64,000 nt of DNA from Desulfobulbaceae bacterium (GTDB lineage Bacteria > Desulfobacterota > Desulfobulbia > Desulfobulbales > Desulfocapsaceae). The first letter of the stretch is position 1, and every line of letters starts with the position of its first letter. The stretch covers positions 1 to 64,000 of the forward strand of contig JALSMA010000017.1 of the NCBI GenBank assembly GCA_026988015.1, read 5' to 3'. Shown here piece after piece: positions 47,670-57,698 of this stretch. The notes under the pieces are model-generated. The model saw only the letters and a program-made list of their open reading frames with translations, did no database searches and was not told where the DNA came from. A program made the translations under genes and the position numbers.

Positions 47670-49037
47670 TTATAGGATATCGTACTCTTTCAACTTGTTG
47701 AGAAGCGTCTGTCTGGCGACACCGAGGACCTTTGCCGTTTTGCTGCGGTTTCCATTGTACTGGGCTAGGGTGCTGCGTATCATCTCCCGCTCCATGTCCC
47801 GAAGAGTTACAGGTGTCTGAGCAGGTTTTGTGGCGGGATCTATGTCGTCAGGGAGGAGTTGCGGTGGAAGTTCCCGGATTGAGATCAACTCGCCAGGACA
47901 AAGAATTACGGCCCGTTCCACTGTGTTTTCAAGTTCCCGAATATTTCCAGGCCATGAATACTGCATGAATATACGCAGTATCTCTGGTGTAAATCCTTTT
48001 ATATCTTTACGATTTTTGAGGGCATAGCGTTCAAGAAAGAGTTTGGCAAGTTCCGGGATGTCGGTGGATCGCTCCCGCAGAGGCGGAAGTTCTACAGGAA
48101 CCACAGATAATCTGAAGAAGAGATCCTGCCTGAAACTGCCCTCTGTTATCATTTGCTGCAAATTGCGGTGGGTAGCAGCAAGGAGCCGGACATTGACCTT
48201 GATGGTTTCACTTCCGCCGAGTCTGTCGAGTTCTCCTTCCTGCAATACCCTGAGGATTTTAGCCTGCGTCTGCAGGCTCATATCACCAATTTCATCAAGG
48301 AACAGGGTCCCTTTGCTGGCCTGTTCAAAGCGGCCCTTACGCCTGGCGACTGCACCGGTAAATGCACCGGCCTCGTGGCCAAAGAGTTCACTCTCAAGGA
48401 GGTTCTCATTGAGTGCAGCACAGTTTACTTTGATGAAGGGAAACTCTTTCCGGCTACTTTTCTGATGCAGGGCATTTGCGACAAGCTCTTTTCCGGTTCC
48501 GGATTCACCGGTGATCAGTACCGTAGCGTCTGACGGCGCGACCAGCTCTAGGGTAGAAAAAAGTTCCTCCATGGCGGGGCTGCCACCTATCATGTTTCCA
48601 AAGGAGAAGTTCCGGCCTAGATGTTTTTTTAAACGGTTGTTCTCTTGTTGCAGTGCCTGGAAACCGAGTGCCTTTTTCATCACCAGTTTCAGCTCATCGA
48701 GATCTATGGGTTTAGCCACGTAATCATAGGCCCCTTCACGCATGGCCTTAACGGCCGTATCAACTGAAGAGAAGGCTGTGAGAACAATAACCGGTATAGC
48801 GGTGTAGGCCGTTTCACGGAGAGCTGCAAGGGTGGCTAGTCCATCCATGCGGGTCATCTTCATGTCCAGCAGGATCAGATCTACTGAGCCTTCGTTGTCA
48901 AGATAGGAGATAACCTGATCACCATCTTCAACTTCAAAAACCTCAAAGTGACTGCCGGACAGGTTGGCCTTGAGCATTGTCCGATGCGCATTGTCGTCAT
49001 CCACCAGCAGTATTCTTTTTTTGGAAGAGTTGCTCAT
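47670..49037 (-). CDS. Sigma-54-dependent response regulator (NtrC/ZraR family)
   Basis: Receiver domain; GESGTGKELVANALH; GAFTGA; Fis-type HTH at C-terminus. Confidence 0.93.
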   Translation of the reverse strand: MSNSSKKRILLVDDDNAHRTMLKANLSGSHFEVFEVEDGDQVISYLDNEGSVDLILLDMKMTRMDGLATLAALRETAYTAIPVIVLTAFSSVDTAVKAMREGAYDYVAKPIDLDELKLVMKKALGFQALQQENNRLKKHLGRNFSFGNMIGGSPAMEELFSTLELVAPSDATVLITGESGTGKELVANALHQKSSRKEFPFIKVNCAALNENLLESELFGHEAGAFTGAVARRKGRFEQASKGTLFLDEIGDMSLQTQAKILRVLQEGELDRLGGSETIKVNVRLLAATHRNLQQMITEGSFRQDLFFRLSVVPVELPPLRERSTDIPELAKLFLERYALKNRKDIKGFTPEILRIFMQYSWPGNIRELENTVERAVILCPGELISIRELPPQLLPDDIDPATKPAQTPVTLRDMEREMIRSTLAQYNGNRSKTAKVLGVARQTLLNKLKEYDIL

Positions 49038-50740
49038 CTGTTTTCTCCTGGTAAAATTACTCGCATAGTGGTGCCGATTCCGAGTTTACTCTCCACTTCA
49101 ATCCTCCCGTGATGCTGTTCAACGATCTGGTGACTCACGGCGAGGCCAAGGCCGGTACCATCTTTTCGGGTAGAGAAAAAGGGATCAAAAAGCTTTTCCT
49201 GCTCCTCGTTAGTCATGCCGTGTCCAGTATCGCTCACCTCAATGACCATATCGTGAGCTCGTCGGGTAGTGGTAAGGGTTATTTGGCCCCCCCGGTCTGT
49301 GACACTGATACTGTTTTTCAGCAGGTTCAATAGTACCTGGAGAAGTAAATCCGGGTCGGCATAGAGGGTCAACTCCGGGTCAAACTGCAGCTGGAAGGCG
49401 ACCTGCCCGGAGGAAAAATCCGCTTCCATGAGGCTGCTGAGTTTTTCAAAAAGATCGCCAGCCTGCATCAAAACAGGCTGAGGCTCGCGAGCCCTTGCAA
49501 ACTGAAGAAGGCTGGATATTGTCTGATTGAGACGATCTACTTCAGAGATCATGAGCCGTGCATATTTCTCCCCATCTGTTCCTTTTCCTGCCTCTTTGCC
49601 GAAGTATTGTGCGAAACCGCGCAGAGTACCGAGGGGATTCCTGATTTCATGTGCCACTCCTGCTGCCATTTTTCCAAGTGATGCCAGACGCCTGGATAAC
49701 TCAAGCTGGAGTTCGATTTTTTTGATCTCACGCATGTCCCGCAGGATAATAACCATGCCATTCCTGGTACCATCGTGTTTTAACAGTGGGGAGGTGGAGA
49801 GTTTTATGGGGATTTCTTCACCACTGCTGCTGAGGCAGAAGACGTCCTTTTCAAGGAGGAGCTGTTCCTGCTGCAGATCTTGCGGTAGTGGATAGAATAG
49901 CTCTTCGAGGGACAACCCCTCCATGTCTTTTAATCGTCGGGAAAGAAGCTGTTCGGCTCTGGAGTTACAGGAAACAATGTCCCCGTCACCGTTTATGGTG
50001 ATAAGGCCGGCTGGCATGCTTTCAATCACATTGTCGGTGTAGAGCTGCATGTTTGCCAGAGTCGATTTTCCCACCCGTATACTCTGGTAGAGAAACAGGG
50101 AATAGAGTCCGGCTGTCCCCAGGAGAAAGAGCAGTGCTCCCATAAAGAGGGCTCGGTTTTTGTCTTCCTGCCTGGCGGCGTCAAAGGCACTTGTCCCGAG
50201 GCCGACTACAATCAGTTGCCTGCCTTTTTTGTGCTGGTCTTTTTGCATCTGCTGCATGTGCTTATGCATTCTTCCGCCTCTGGGGGGCATCAGAGGTGGC
50301 AGGGGTTCGAAAATCCTGGCCAGCTGAAAAATGTTTTTTCCTGGAAGGCTTCTGGTGGTAACGGTTTCAGCGGTAAGGATGGCATGAATTTCACCCATGT
50401 CCATAGGCGGTGGGAGATCACCTGATTCTGCCGCAATATCACCGTTTTCCCAGACAATACGGATATAAGCTACACTCTCCTCTTTTGCAGTCTCTTCCAC
50501 CAGTGTTTCCAGTGGATCAGTTCCAGTCATAAAGTGCCGCATTGACGTTCTGGCACCGGCCTCAAAAGAGCGAATCAGGGTAAGCCCTTGTTGGAGGAGA
50601 GAATTTTCCAGGAGGCGCTGTTCACGGTTCATGTTACGAACCGTGGTTACGGCAAGGATCGCTGCAAGCAGAGAGCTTGCCAGAATGATTGCAAGAGCGG
50701 GTTTGGAAAATTTGAATGGTTGGTTACTGGAAGGGATCAT
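49034..50740 (-). CDS. Sensor histidine kinase (ZraS-like)
   Basis: PAS; GVAHEIRNPLGTLRGFAQYF; ATPase domain DPFFSTRKDGTGLGLAVSHQIVEQH; overlaps the regulator gene. Confidence 0.93.
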   Translation of the reverse strand: MIPSSNQPFKFSKPALAIILASSLLAAILAVTTVRNMNREQRLLENSLLQQGLTLIRSFEAGARTSMRHFMTGTDPLETLVEETAKEESVAYIRIVWENGDIAAESGDLPPPMDMGEIHAILTAETVTTRSLPGKNIFQLARIFEPLPPLMPPRGGRMHKHMQQMQKDQHKKGRQLIVVGLGTSAFDAARQEDKNRALFMGALLFLLGTAGLYSLFLYQSIRVGKSTLANMQLYTDNVIESMPAGLITINGDGDIVSCNSRAEQLLSRRLKDMEGLSLEELFYPLPQDLQQEQLLLEKDVFCLSSSGEEIPIKLSTSPLLKHDGTRNGMVIILRDMREIKKIELQLELSRRLASLGKMAAGVAHEIRNPLGTLRGFAQYFGKEAGKGTDGEKYARLMISEVDRLNQTISSLLQFARAREPQPVLMQAGDLFEKLSSLMEADFSSGQVAFQLQFDPELTLYADPDLLLQVLLNLLKNSISVTDRGGQITLTTTRRAHDMVIEVSDTGHGMTNEEQEKLFDPFFSTRKDGTGLGLAVSHQIVEQHHGRIEVESKLGIGTTMRVILPGENR

Positions 50741-50876
50741 GGGTTCCTGCCGGGTTTCGTTCCGATGGCCAAATTGTGTCTCTGATTATAACACAGAAAA
50801 AGGCGAAACGCTGTGTTCTGTCTGCAGAAGCACAACCTTTCGCCCTGTCTTACGTGTAAAACTCTAACTACAATTG

Positions 50877-51368
50877 TTATTGCGCAGGAGCGGCAAAGAT
50901 TGCCTGACGTTTGGTCATGAGTTCCTGACGCAGGGTATAGAGTTCGGTCTGCTGAGCTTGTAGTTCGCCCTGGGTTACTGAAGGATTGCGGCTCGCTTCG
51001 ATGTAGGCAAACTGTTTGTCATGGATCTGTTTGCGCAGCTCAGTGGTCGCATCCAGAAACTGATTACGTTTCTCAAGCATCTGGGGATTCATCATGGCAC
51101 CACCGCGTTTGCCACAGGGGCCGCAACCTTGCATCATCATCTTACCCATACCAGGGCCAAAATTGTTCATCATGCCATAACCACCCATCCCTTGTCCCAT
51201 CACCCCTCCACCCATACCCATCATCCCATTACCACGCATCATCATGCCATTTCCGGGACCACCTGCCGGGGAGGGCTGGGGGGGCGTTGCTGGGATTGTG
51301 GCCAGGGCTACTCCTGCCATTAGTGAAAGGGCCAAGGCTGTCGCTGCAATGTTTCTTTTTAATTTCAT
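50877..51368 (-). CDS. Met/Gly-rich ZraP/Spy-like periplasmic protein
   Basis: Signal peptide; GNGMMMRGNGMMGMGGGVMGQGMGGYGMMNN; helical C-terminus. Confidence 0.82.
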   Translation of the reverse strand: MKLKRNIAATALALSLMAGVALATIPATPPQPSPAGGPGNGMMMRGNGMMGMGGGVMGQGMGGYGMMNNFGPGMGKMMMQGCGPCGKRGGAMMNPQMLEKRNQFLDATTELRKQIHDKQFAYIEASRNPSVTQGELQAQQTELYTLRQELMTKRQAIFAAPAQ

Positions 51369-51434
51369 AGTGTTTCTCCTTAAAAGGTTGTTGTTTGTTT
51401 TGAGATTATCAAAACAGTATTTAGTGCCTGTCTG

Positions 51435-51698
51435 TTACTGCAGGTCCTTTTGCATCTGTTGAAATTCCTCGCGGCTGATCTGACCCTGAGCATAACGGCT
51501 TTTCAGCAGTTCACTAGCAGTGCCAGTCTCCATTTTTGTTTCCTTCTGACCGTTTGAAAAAAGGAGTTGTGTTCCTTTGAATAACAGGAAAAGAAGAATC
51601 GCCCAGAAGATCAGGGTGAATATCATACCCAGTGATCCCGGAAAAAGACTTCCTGGTCCGCACCACCATTCACCGCTATTTATTCCATGTCGAAACAT
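51435..51698 (-). CDS. SHOCT-domain membrane protein
   Basis: Start MFRHGINSGEWW; TM segment; LLKSRYAQGQISREEFQQMQKDL. Confidence 0.8.
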   Translation of the reverse strand: MFRHGINSGEWWCGPGSLFPGSLGMIFTLIFWAILLFLLFKGTQLLFSNGQKETKMETGTASELLKSRYAQGQISREEFQQMQKDLQ

Positions 51699-51746
51699 CT
51701 GTCGTCCTCCATCATATTTGAGATCATTGCTTCTGCATATTATTAA

Positions 51747-51761
51747 GCACATAGCGTGCCA
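51747..51761 (-). promoter_or_regulatory. Sigma-54 (-24/-12) promoter
   Basis: Minus strand TGGCACG-CTAT-GTGC; GG/GC spacing correct; ~50 bp upstream of the SHOCT gene start. Confidence 0.75.
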
Positions 51762-52471
51762 GTTGTGATTTGAATTGGCTGCTGTCTGTCTAAGGTCTCG
51801 AAATGGTGATCAAATAAGAACCATATGCCATGGGGATAGTGATGTCCTGTGAGGTTAGTGTCCAATTATTATACAATCTGGAAATGTGGTGGTAAAGGTA
51901 TTGTACATTTTTTGGGCAGGAGGGTGCACCGGGCGGCAGGATGCTCATGTTTGTAGTTATGGAAGTAGGGCGTTTCCTGGGTATGTTCTTGTCTTCAGGT
52001 ACTGTTTGTGGGGTAAGATTATGTAATTCGTTGACTTCAAGCTTTCCTGTACCGGAACTGTTTCTTTCGACTATCGGGCTTTACATGGTGATGCAGTGAA
52101 AAATAAAGAACTGACACTTACCAACATGACTCCAGTGAGTGAGATAAATATTCTCAAACCAATGGCTGTCAGTGATACAACCACCACCCTTGAAGAACCG
52201 TATGGCTTTAGGGCTTTAATCCTGAATACAGAATACACCAAACAGTTACTCCGAGTATAAATGTTTCAATAAAAACTGGTTATAGGAGTTTTTCAAGAAG
52301 CGTCTCTTATACAACCTGGCTGAACAGCATGAAAATGCTGCTGCCACCAGTCACTATTTGAATGTCATAGTGGAACCACACTGGAATACCTCTGGGATGC
52401 CGAGCGGAAGTCTTGTGTGAAAAGATAAGGTGCTGTGATTGTCAGTTGTTCAATTGTTGAAGGTCACCTGA

Positions 52472-53359
52472 TCAGTATTTAAATTTAGGGTGAAGGATTT
52501 TCAGTTCAGCCTCTGCCTTATAGCCATGGATCATACTCTGGAATGAACCTTTAATGCTAACCAAGGACATGTAGAGGTGAGTAATAAAGAGGGCCACCAT
52601 GGCAGATCCAAGGAAATTGTGGATGATGGCAGAGAGTCGCAGAATTTCGATGTCTCCCTGGTGGGAGTAGAGGAAATATCCGGTCACAGCCATAACACCG
52701 CCACCAACGGTTGCCAGCCAGAACCACATCTTCTGACCTGCATTGAACTTTCCTGCAGACACCGGTTTCTTTTTTTTACTCAGGTAACCACCCATGATCA
52801 TCATCCATTGCAGATCATAAAGGGCAGGAAGCATCTCCCTTATCCAGAAGAGAAACATTGGAATGGTTGAAATGGCAAAAATTACGGCGGAGACCAGGTG
52901 GATGATTCTTGCCGCTATCCCAAAATTGCCGGGGCCAATGAGCTTTGCGAAAATAATCAACAATCCTGTGAGAACCAGCAGACTGAAGGAAACTGCTGCC
53001 ACCCAGTGGATGATCCGCACGAAAAGATTGTAGCAGTAAACCTGTTTTCCATCGTGGGGAAAAGACATGGGGCCGATTGCAATATAGTGGAGAAAAAAGA
53101 ATACCGGTACGGTGGTGATGACCAAGAGAAAGAGCCTTGGAAACAGGTTCTTCTGCAGGCTGGTGAAGAGCTCTCCGTACTGCTGCCATTCACCGGTGAA
53201 AGGTGCATTGAACTGCTGATATGCTGTGGTTAAATTTTCCGGTGTCTGAGCAATGGCAATTCCGGTCATTGCCCAGAAGAGAATAAGGCTTGGAAGAAGT
53301 ATCTTCTTCATATGTGTCCTCATGGGAGTTGTTTCGTATTTCTCAGGGTATCTTCCCAT
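52472..53359 (-). CDS. Formate dehydrogenase cytochrome b subunit (gamma)
   Basis: FVRIIHWVAAVSFSLLVLTGL, multiple TMs, His residues; follows FdhB. Confidence 0.87.
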   Translation of the reverse strand: MGRYPEKYETTPMRTHMKKILLPSLILFWAMTGIAIAQTPENLTTAYQQFNAPFTGEWQQYGELFTSLQKNLFPRLFLLVITTVPVFFFLHYIAIGPMSFPHDGKQVYCYNLFVRIIHWVAAVSFSLLVLTGLLIIFAKLIGPGNFGIAARIIHLVSAVIFAISTIPMFLFWIREMLPALYDLQWMMIMGGYLSKKKKPVSAGKFNAGQKMWFWLATVGGGVMAVTGYFLYSHQGDIEILRLSAIIHNFLGSAMVALFITHLYMSLVSIKGSFQSMIHGYKAEAELKILHPKFKY

Positions 53360-53448
53360 TTTTGACGGGAAAATACCCTGATGACATACTCATCCGACAA
53401 ACAGCAAACGATTTCCCCCCCGGCGGTATGCGGGGGGGCTTTATTCAA

Positions 53449-54036
53449 CTACCTGTTCTTGTAGGCTTTATTCCAACCCCAGGCATTGGCGCCGGAGCCG
53501 CGTTTAAAAACACGCTCCCGGTACACGTCGGAAACCTCATCGGCATCACCTGCAAGTAGTGATTTGGTTGCACACATTGCGGCGCACAGAGGAACCTTTC
53601 CTTCGGCAATCCGGTTCTGGCCGTAAAGTTTCCTCTCTTTGACACTGAATGTTTCTTCCGGGCCACCGGCACAAAAGGTACACTTGTCCATGGCTCCACG
53701 GGCTCCAAAGACCTGTCCACTTGGAAACTGCGGCGCACCAAAGGGGCAAGCCATAAAGCAGTAACCGCAACCGATACATGCATCTTTGTCGTGTAGTACA
53801 ATACCATCGTCACGCTGATAAATGCAGTCAACCGGACAGACAGCAATGCATGGTGCATCGGAACAGTGCATACAGGCAACAGAGATGGATTTCTCTCCCG
53901 GCTGACCCTGGCCAATGGTTATTACCCGCCGTCGGTTTACTCCAACTGGGATATGGTTACCCTCTTTACAGGCTACTACACAGCCACTGCAGTCAATACA
54001 GCGTTCAATATCACATAAAAATTTCATGCGTCCCAT
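53449..54036 (-). CDS. Formate dehydrogenase iron-sulfur subunit (beta)
   Basis: CIDCSGCVVACKEGNHIP, CMHCSDAPCIAVCP, CIGCGYCFMACPFGAPQ. Confidence 0.92.
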   Translation of the reverse strand: MGRMKFLCDIERCIDCSGCVVACKEGNHIPVGVNRRRVITIGQGQPGEKSISVACMHCSDAPCIAVCPVDCIYQRDDGIVLHDKDACIGCGYCFMACPFGAPQFPSGQVFGARGAMDKCTFCAGGPEETFSVKERKLYGQNRIAEGKVPLCAAMCATKSLLAGDADEVSDVYRERVFKRGSGANAWGWNKAYKNR

Positions 54037-54048
54037 TTACTGTTCCTC

Positions 54049-56841
54049 CTAAGCTCGACTGATCTTACACAGACCATCTTTGGTTGCCTGAATCTGGGTA
54101 ACAATGTCATAGCCGTAATTGGTACAGACATTGGCTGGTTCACCGCTGACATAAGGTTCATGTCCTGCCGGATAGTTACCGGACAGTGATTCACCCATGA
54201 GGACGCCACCGAAATGGTATGGCATGAATATGGTGTGTTCATCAACCCGTTCAGTGAAAAAGGCTTTCACCTTCACTTTACCGCCTTCCGGAGATTCGAT
54301 CCAGATCATATCACCATCCCGTACGCCAAGATCATTACCGGTTTTCGGGTTAACCTCTGCGTACATTTCCGGCTGAAGCTCAGCGAGGTACTTGTTACTT
54401 CGTGTCTCCGCGCCACCTCCCATGTGTTCAACCATACGACCCGTGGTGAGGACGAAGGGGAAGCTTTTGGCAAGCTCCGGGCTTTGTTCACTCTTGAACC
54501 TGGTAAATACTCTAAAGTGATTAGGCTTATCTTCATAGGTCGGATATTTGGAAATGAGATCGGGTCGTGGTGAATGGAGCGGTTCACGGTGGATGGGTAT
54601 CTGATCCGGAAATGTCCAGACAACGCAACGGGCCCGGGCATTCCCGAATGGCGCCATACCGCGCCGTAACGCTTCTTTAAGGGTTTTCTGGGAGAGATCA
54701 GTCTTCCAGTTGGTTCCTGGTACCACATCCTTAAATTCAGGATATCCGCCCTTGACTTCACTGCCGGGATTATAAACACCATCAGCAGCTAGCTGATTTT
54801 CAGTACGGCCGCTCATCTCATAGGTGTGTTCTATACCAAAGCGATTTCTGAATGGCAGGCCGCCCTTTGAGACAGGCTTTGACACATCATAGAGTATCGG
54901 GGTTCCTGGGTGCTCTTCTGTCCAGCAGGGCCATGGCATGCCGTAATAATCACCATTACAGGGACCGCCCTTGGCCTGTAAAGTGTCAATGTCAAAGGTG
55001 TGCCAGTTTTCCATGTGTTTTTTGATCCGTTCAGGGGTCTGACCATTGTATCCGATGGTAAGGGTTCCCCGGTTGATCTCACGGGTAATATCTTCTGGCA
55101 CCTCTTTGATGTTTTTATAGAACTTGTCGGCAAAGCCGAGACGCTCTACCAGATCTTGCATGATGGTGTAATCGTCGCGACATCCGTTGATGGGATCAAC
55201 GATTTTGTGACGCCACTGAATCTGGCGCGATGTTGATGTTACAGAGCCGGAGGTTTCGTACTGGCTTGAGCAGGGCAGCAAATATACATTGTCAGAGGTA
55301 CAGGTGGCAGCTGCCATGGTCGGGAAGGGGTCGATGATTACAAAGAGATCGAGCTTGTTGTAGGCCTTCACCACCCTGTTGTATTGGGAGTTGGAGTTTG
55401 AACCACACCCCCACTGTATCATCGCCTTGATGGGGGTGTACTGTTCTATCTTCTCTTCTCCGAGGACTCCCTCATACCAGCGGGACAAGGTAAAGCCCTT
55501 GGCATTCATCCATTTTTTTTCCTTGAATCTGGAGGCAATATAGTCGTACTCGACATCCCATACACGGCACCAGTGTTTCCAGGAGCCGTCTTTTAATCCG
55601 TAGTAACCTGGCAGGGTGTGAGAGAGGACGCACATATCAGTGGCACCCTGAACGTTGTCGTGGCCACGGAAGATGTTAGTTCCGCCGCCTGATTTTCCCA
55701 TATTTCCCAACACCAGTTGCAGGATGCAGAAGGCACGGGTAATGGAGGATCCAATGTGATGCTGGGTACCGCCCATGCACCAGGTAAGGGATGTGGGGCG
55801 GTTGGTTGCAAGGATTTTCGCAACTTTTCTGGTCTGCACTGCTGGTATTCCGGTTACATTTTCAACCTCTTCAGGTGTGTACTGGCTGCAGCTTGCGGCC
55901 ATTTCCGGAAATCCGGCAACCCGACTGCGGATAAATTCCTTGTCTTCCCAGCCTTTTTGAATAATCTCGTTGATCAGGCCCATGACAAAGATGCAGTCTG
56001 TTCCCGGACGAATCCTTACAAATTCATCAGCCTTGGCGGCCAGTTTGGTGAAACGTGGATCAACCACAATGACGGGTGCGTTGTTCACCTCTTTGGCGTG
56101 GAGGATATGCTGCATGGACACCGGATGAGCTTCCGCAGCATTGGATCCTATGAAGATCATTGATTGTGCATGTCTCATGTCGTTGAGACTGTTGGTCATT
56201 GCACCGTAACCCCATGTATTGGCGACACCTGCCACCGTTGTGGAGTGTCAGATCCTGGCTTGGTGGTCAACGTTGTTCGACCCCCAGAATGCGGCAAATT
56301 TCCGTTGCAGATAGGCCATCTCGGTGGAGACTTTGGCGCTGCCGTTCAGGTGCAGAGCGTCAGGGCCGTCATTGTCTCGGATGGTCGTCAGCTTGCTGGC
56401 TATTTCATCCATGGCGGTATCCCAGGAGATTTTCTGCCACTTGCCATTCACCCGTTTCATGGGGTTTTTGAGACGCTTTTCAGAGGTGACCATGTCAATG
56501 GCAGAGGCACCTTTACAGCAGTAGCCGCCGCGACTGACAGGATGGTCCTGGGCCACTTCCTGTCTGACCCAGACTCCGTTTTGGACTTCGGCGTTGATGC
56601 CGCAGCCTACAGCACAATGAGTGCAGATGGATCGAACCATTTTTGAGTTTGGATACGCGGCTTTGACAGCTGCAGATGTGGCAGCTTTAGCGGTCATTCT
56701 GGTTGTCATGGCAGCGGTGGTCAGTGCAGCGGTGGCAGCAGAGAGTTTGAGAAAAGAACGTCTGGCAACTTTGGGGTTTAGAGTTACTCTGCTGGTGGTT
56801 GTACCAACTGAAGAGGAGTTGCGAATTTTTCGTTGAGCCAT
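54049..56841 (-). CDS. Formate dehydrogenase alpha subunit with selenocysteine (TGA at 56248-56250)
   Basis: RRSFLK Tat motif; CTHCAVGCG; reading through TGA: [38 protein letters not shown]. Confidence 0.95.
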
Positions 56842-56864
56842 TTTCCTGGATCTCCTATTTTGGA

Positions 56865-57053
56865 TTAACGAAGAGAGTCGTAATAGTCTTTAAAGGCCGC
56901 AGTTTTCTTGTAGAGTACTTCATTGGGATGCCTGGCAGCAGTTTTTTCTCCGGCCTGGGCCTGTTTTCCAATGAGTGCAGACCCGGCGACCATGGCAGTG
57001 GCTCCCAGTATCTGTTTGAGAAAGGAACGTCTCTTTTCATCGTCTTTTTTCAT
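56865..57053 (-). CDS. Small twin-arginine protein of formate dehydrogenase operon (62 aa)
   Basis: MKKDDEKRRSFLKQILGATAMVAGSALIGKQAQAGEK. Confidence 0.75.
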   Translation of the reverse strand: MKKDDEKRRSFLKQILGATAMVAGSALIGKQAQAGEKTAARHPNEVLYKKTAAFKDYYDSLR

Positions 57054-57075
57054 ATACTATCTCCCATAATAGAGG

Positions 57076-57696
57076 TTACAAGTACCGTTCCTCAAAAAGA
57101 CCCTGCTCAAGGTTGAGGTAGGAGCCAAGGAAGGCGATACATTTCTGATAAAACTCAGCCGCTGTAATCGTATTGATACGTTCCTGGAGATTTTTCACCG
57201 TGGGAACAAGAAACTGCTGCAGGAGCTGTCTCTGCAGGTGTTCGGTATCTGCTCCTCCCTGCTGTTCCTGGATCAGCCTGATCATGACATCAAGCATGAC
57301 CGCAAGGGAATCTTCCGGCTCACTTATGCCACTTTCCCGAATCAGTTTACCCTGTTTTAGAATATCTCTCAGGGTAACAAGACTGGGCCCAAAACTCTTG
57401 CCGTCAATGTAATAGGTGGCTGTCAGGGGGAGCAGATCCTGGCTGTATGGGTCCACAAAGAGCTGATAATGCTCATTTTTTATCTGTTTCAGACTTTTGT
57501 GGGCCAGTATTTCATTAAGTTCCCGGGTTTTGCTGTCAAGATCGAGGTTGACCTGTTCTTTGTCCAGAGCAGCAAATATCCCGCGCCACCGGCTCAGCCT
57601 GTCAGCGTCAGGAACATCCTGAAAGAATGATTTGAGAAGATCCAGAAAACGAAGCCGCACCCGGCAGAGATCACGATCTGTAATGTCTGTCTGCAT
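57076..57696 (-). CDS. TorD-like chaperone
   Basis: NEHYQLFVDPYSQDLLPLTATYYIDGKSFGPSLVTLRDILKQ; position in operon. Confidence 0.8.
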   Translation of the reverse strand: MQTDITDRDLCRVRLRFLDLLKSFFQDVPDADRLSRWRGIFAALDKEQVNLDLDSKTRELNEILAHKSLKQIKNEHYQLFVDPYSQDLLPLTATYYIDGKSFGPSLVTLRDILKQGKLIRESGISEPEDSLAVMLDVMIRLIQEQQGGADTEHLQRQLLQQFLVPTVKNLQERINTITAAEFYQKCIAFLGSYLNLEQGLFEERYL

Positions 57697-57698
57697 AG

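Noticed and set aside
56235-56250. Frameshift/pseudogene in fdhA
   Set aside because: Interruption is a single in-frame TGA at the known Sec position followed by SECIS-like sequence.
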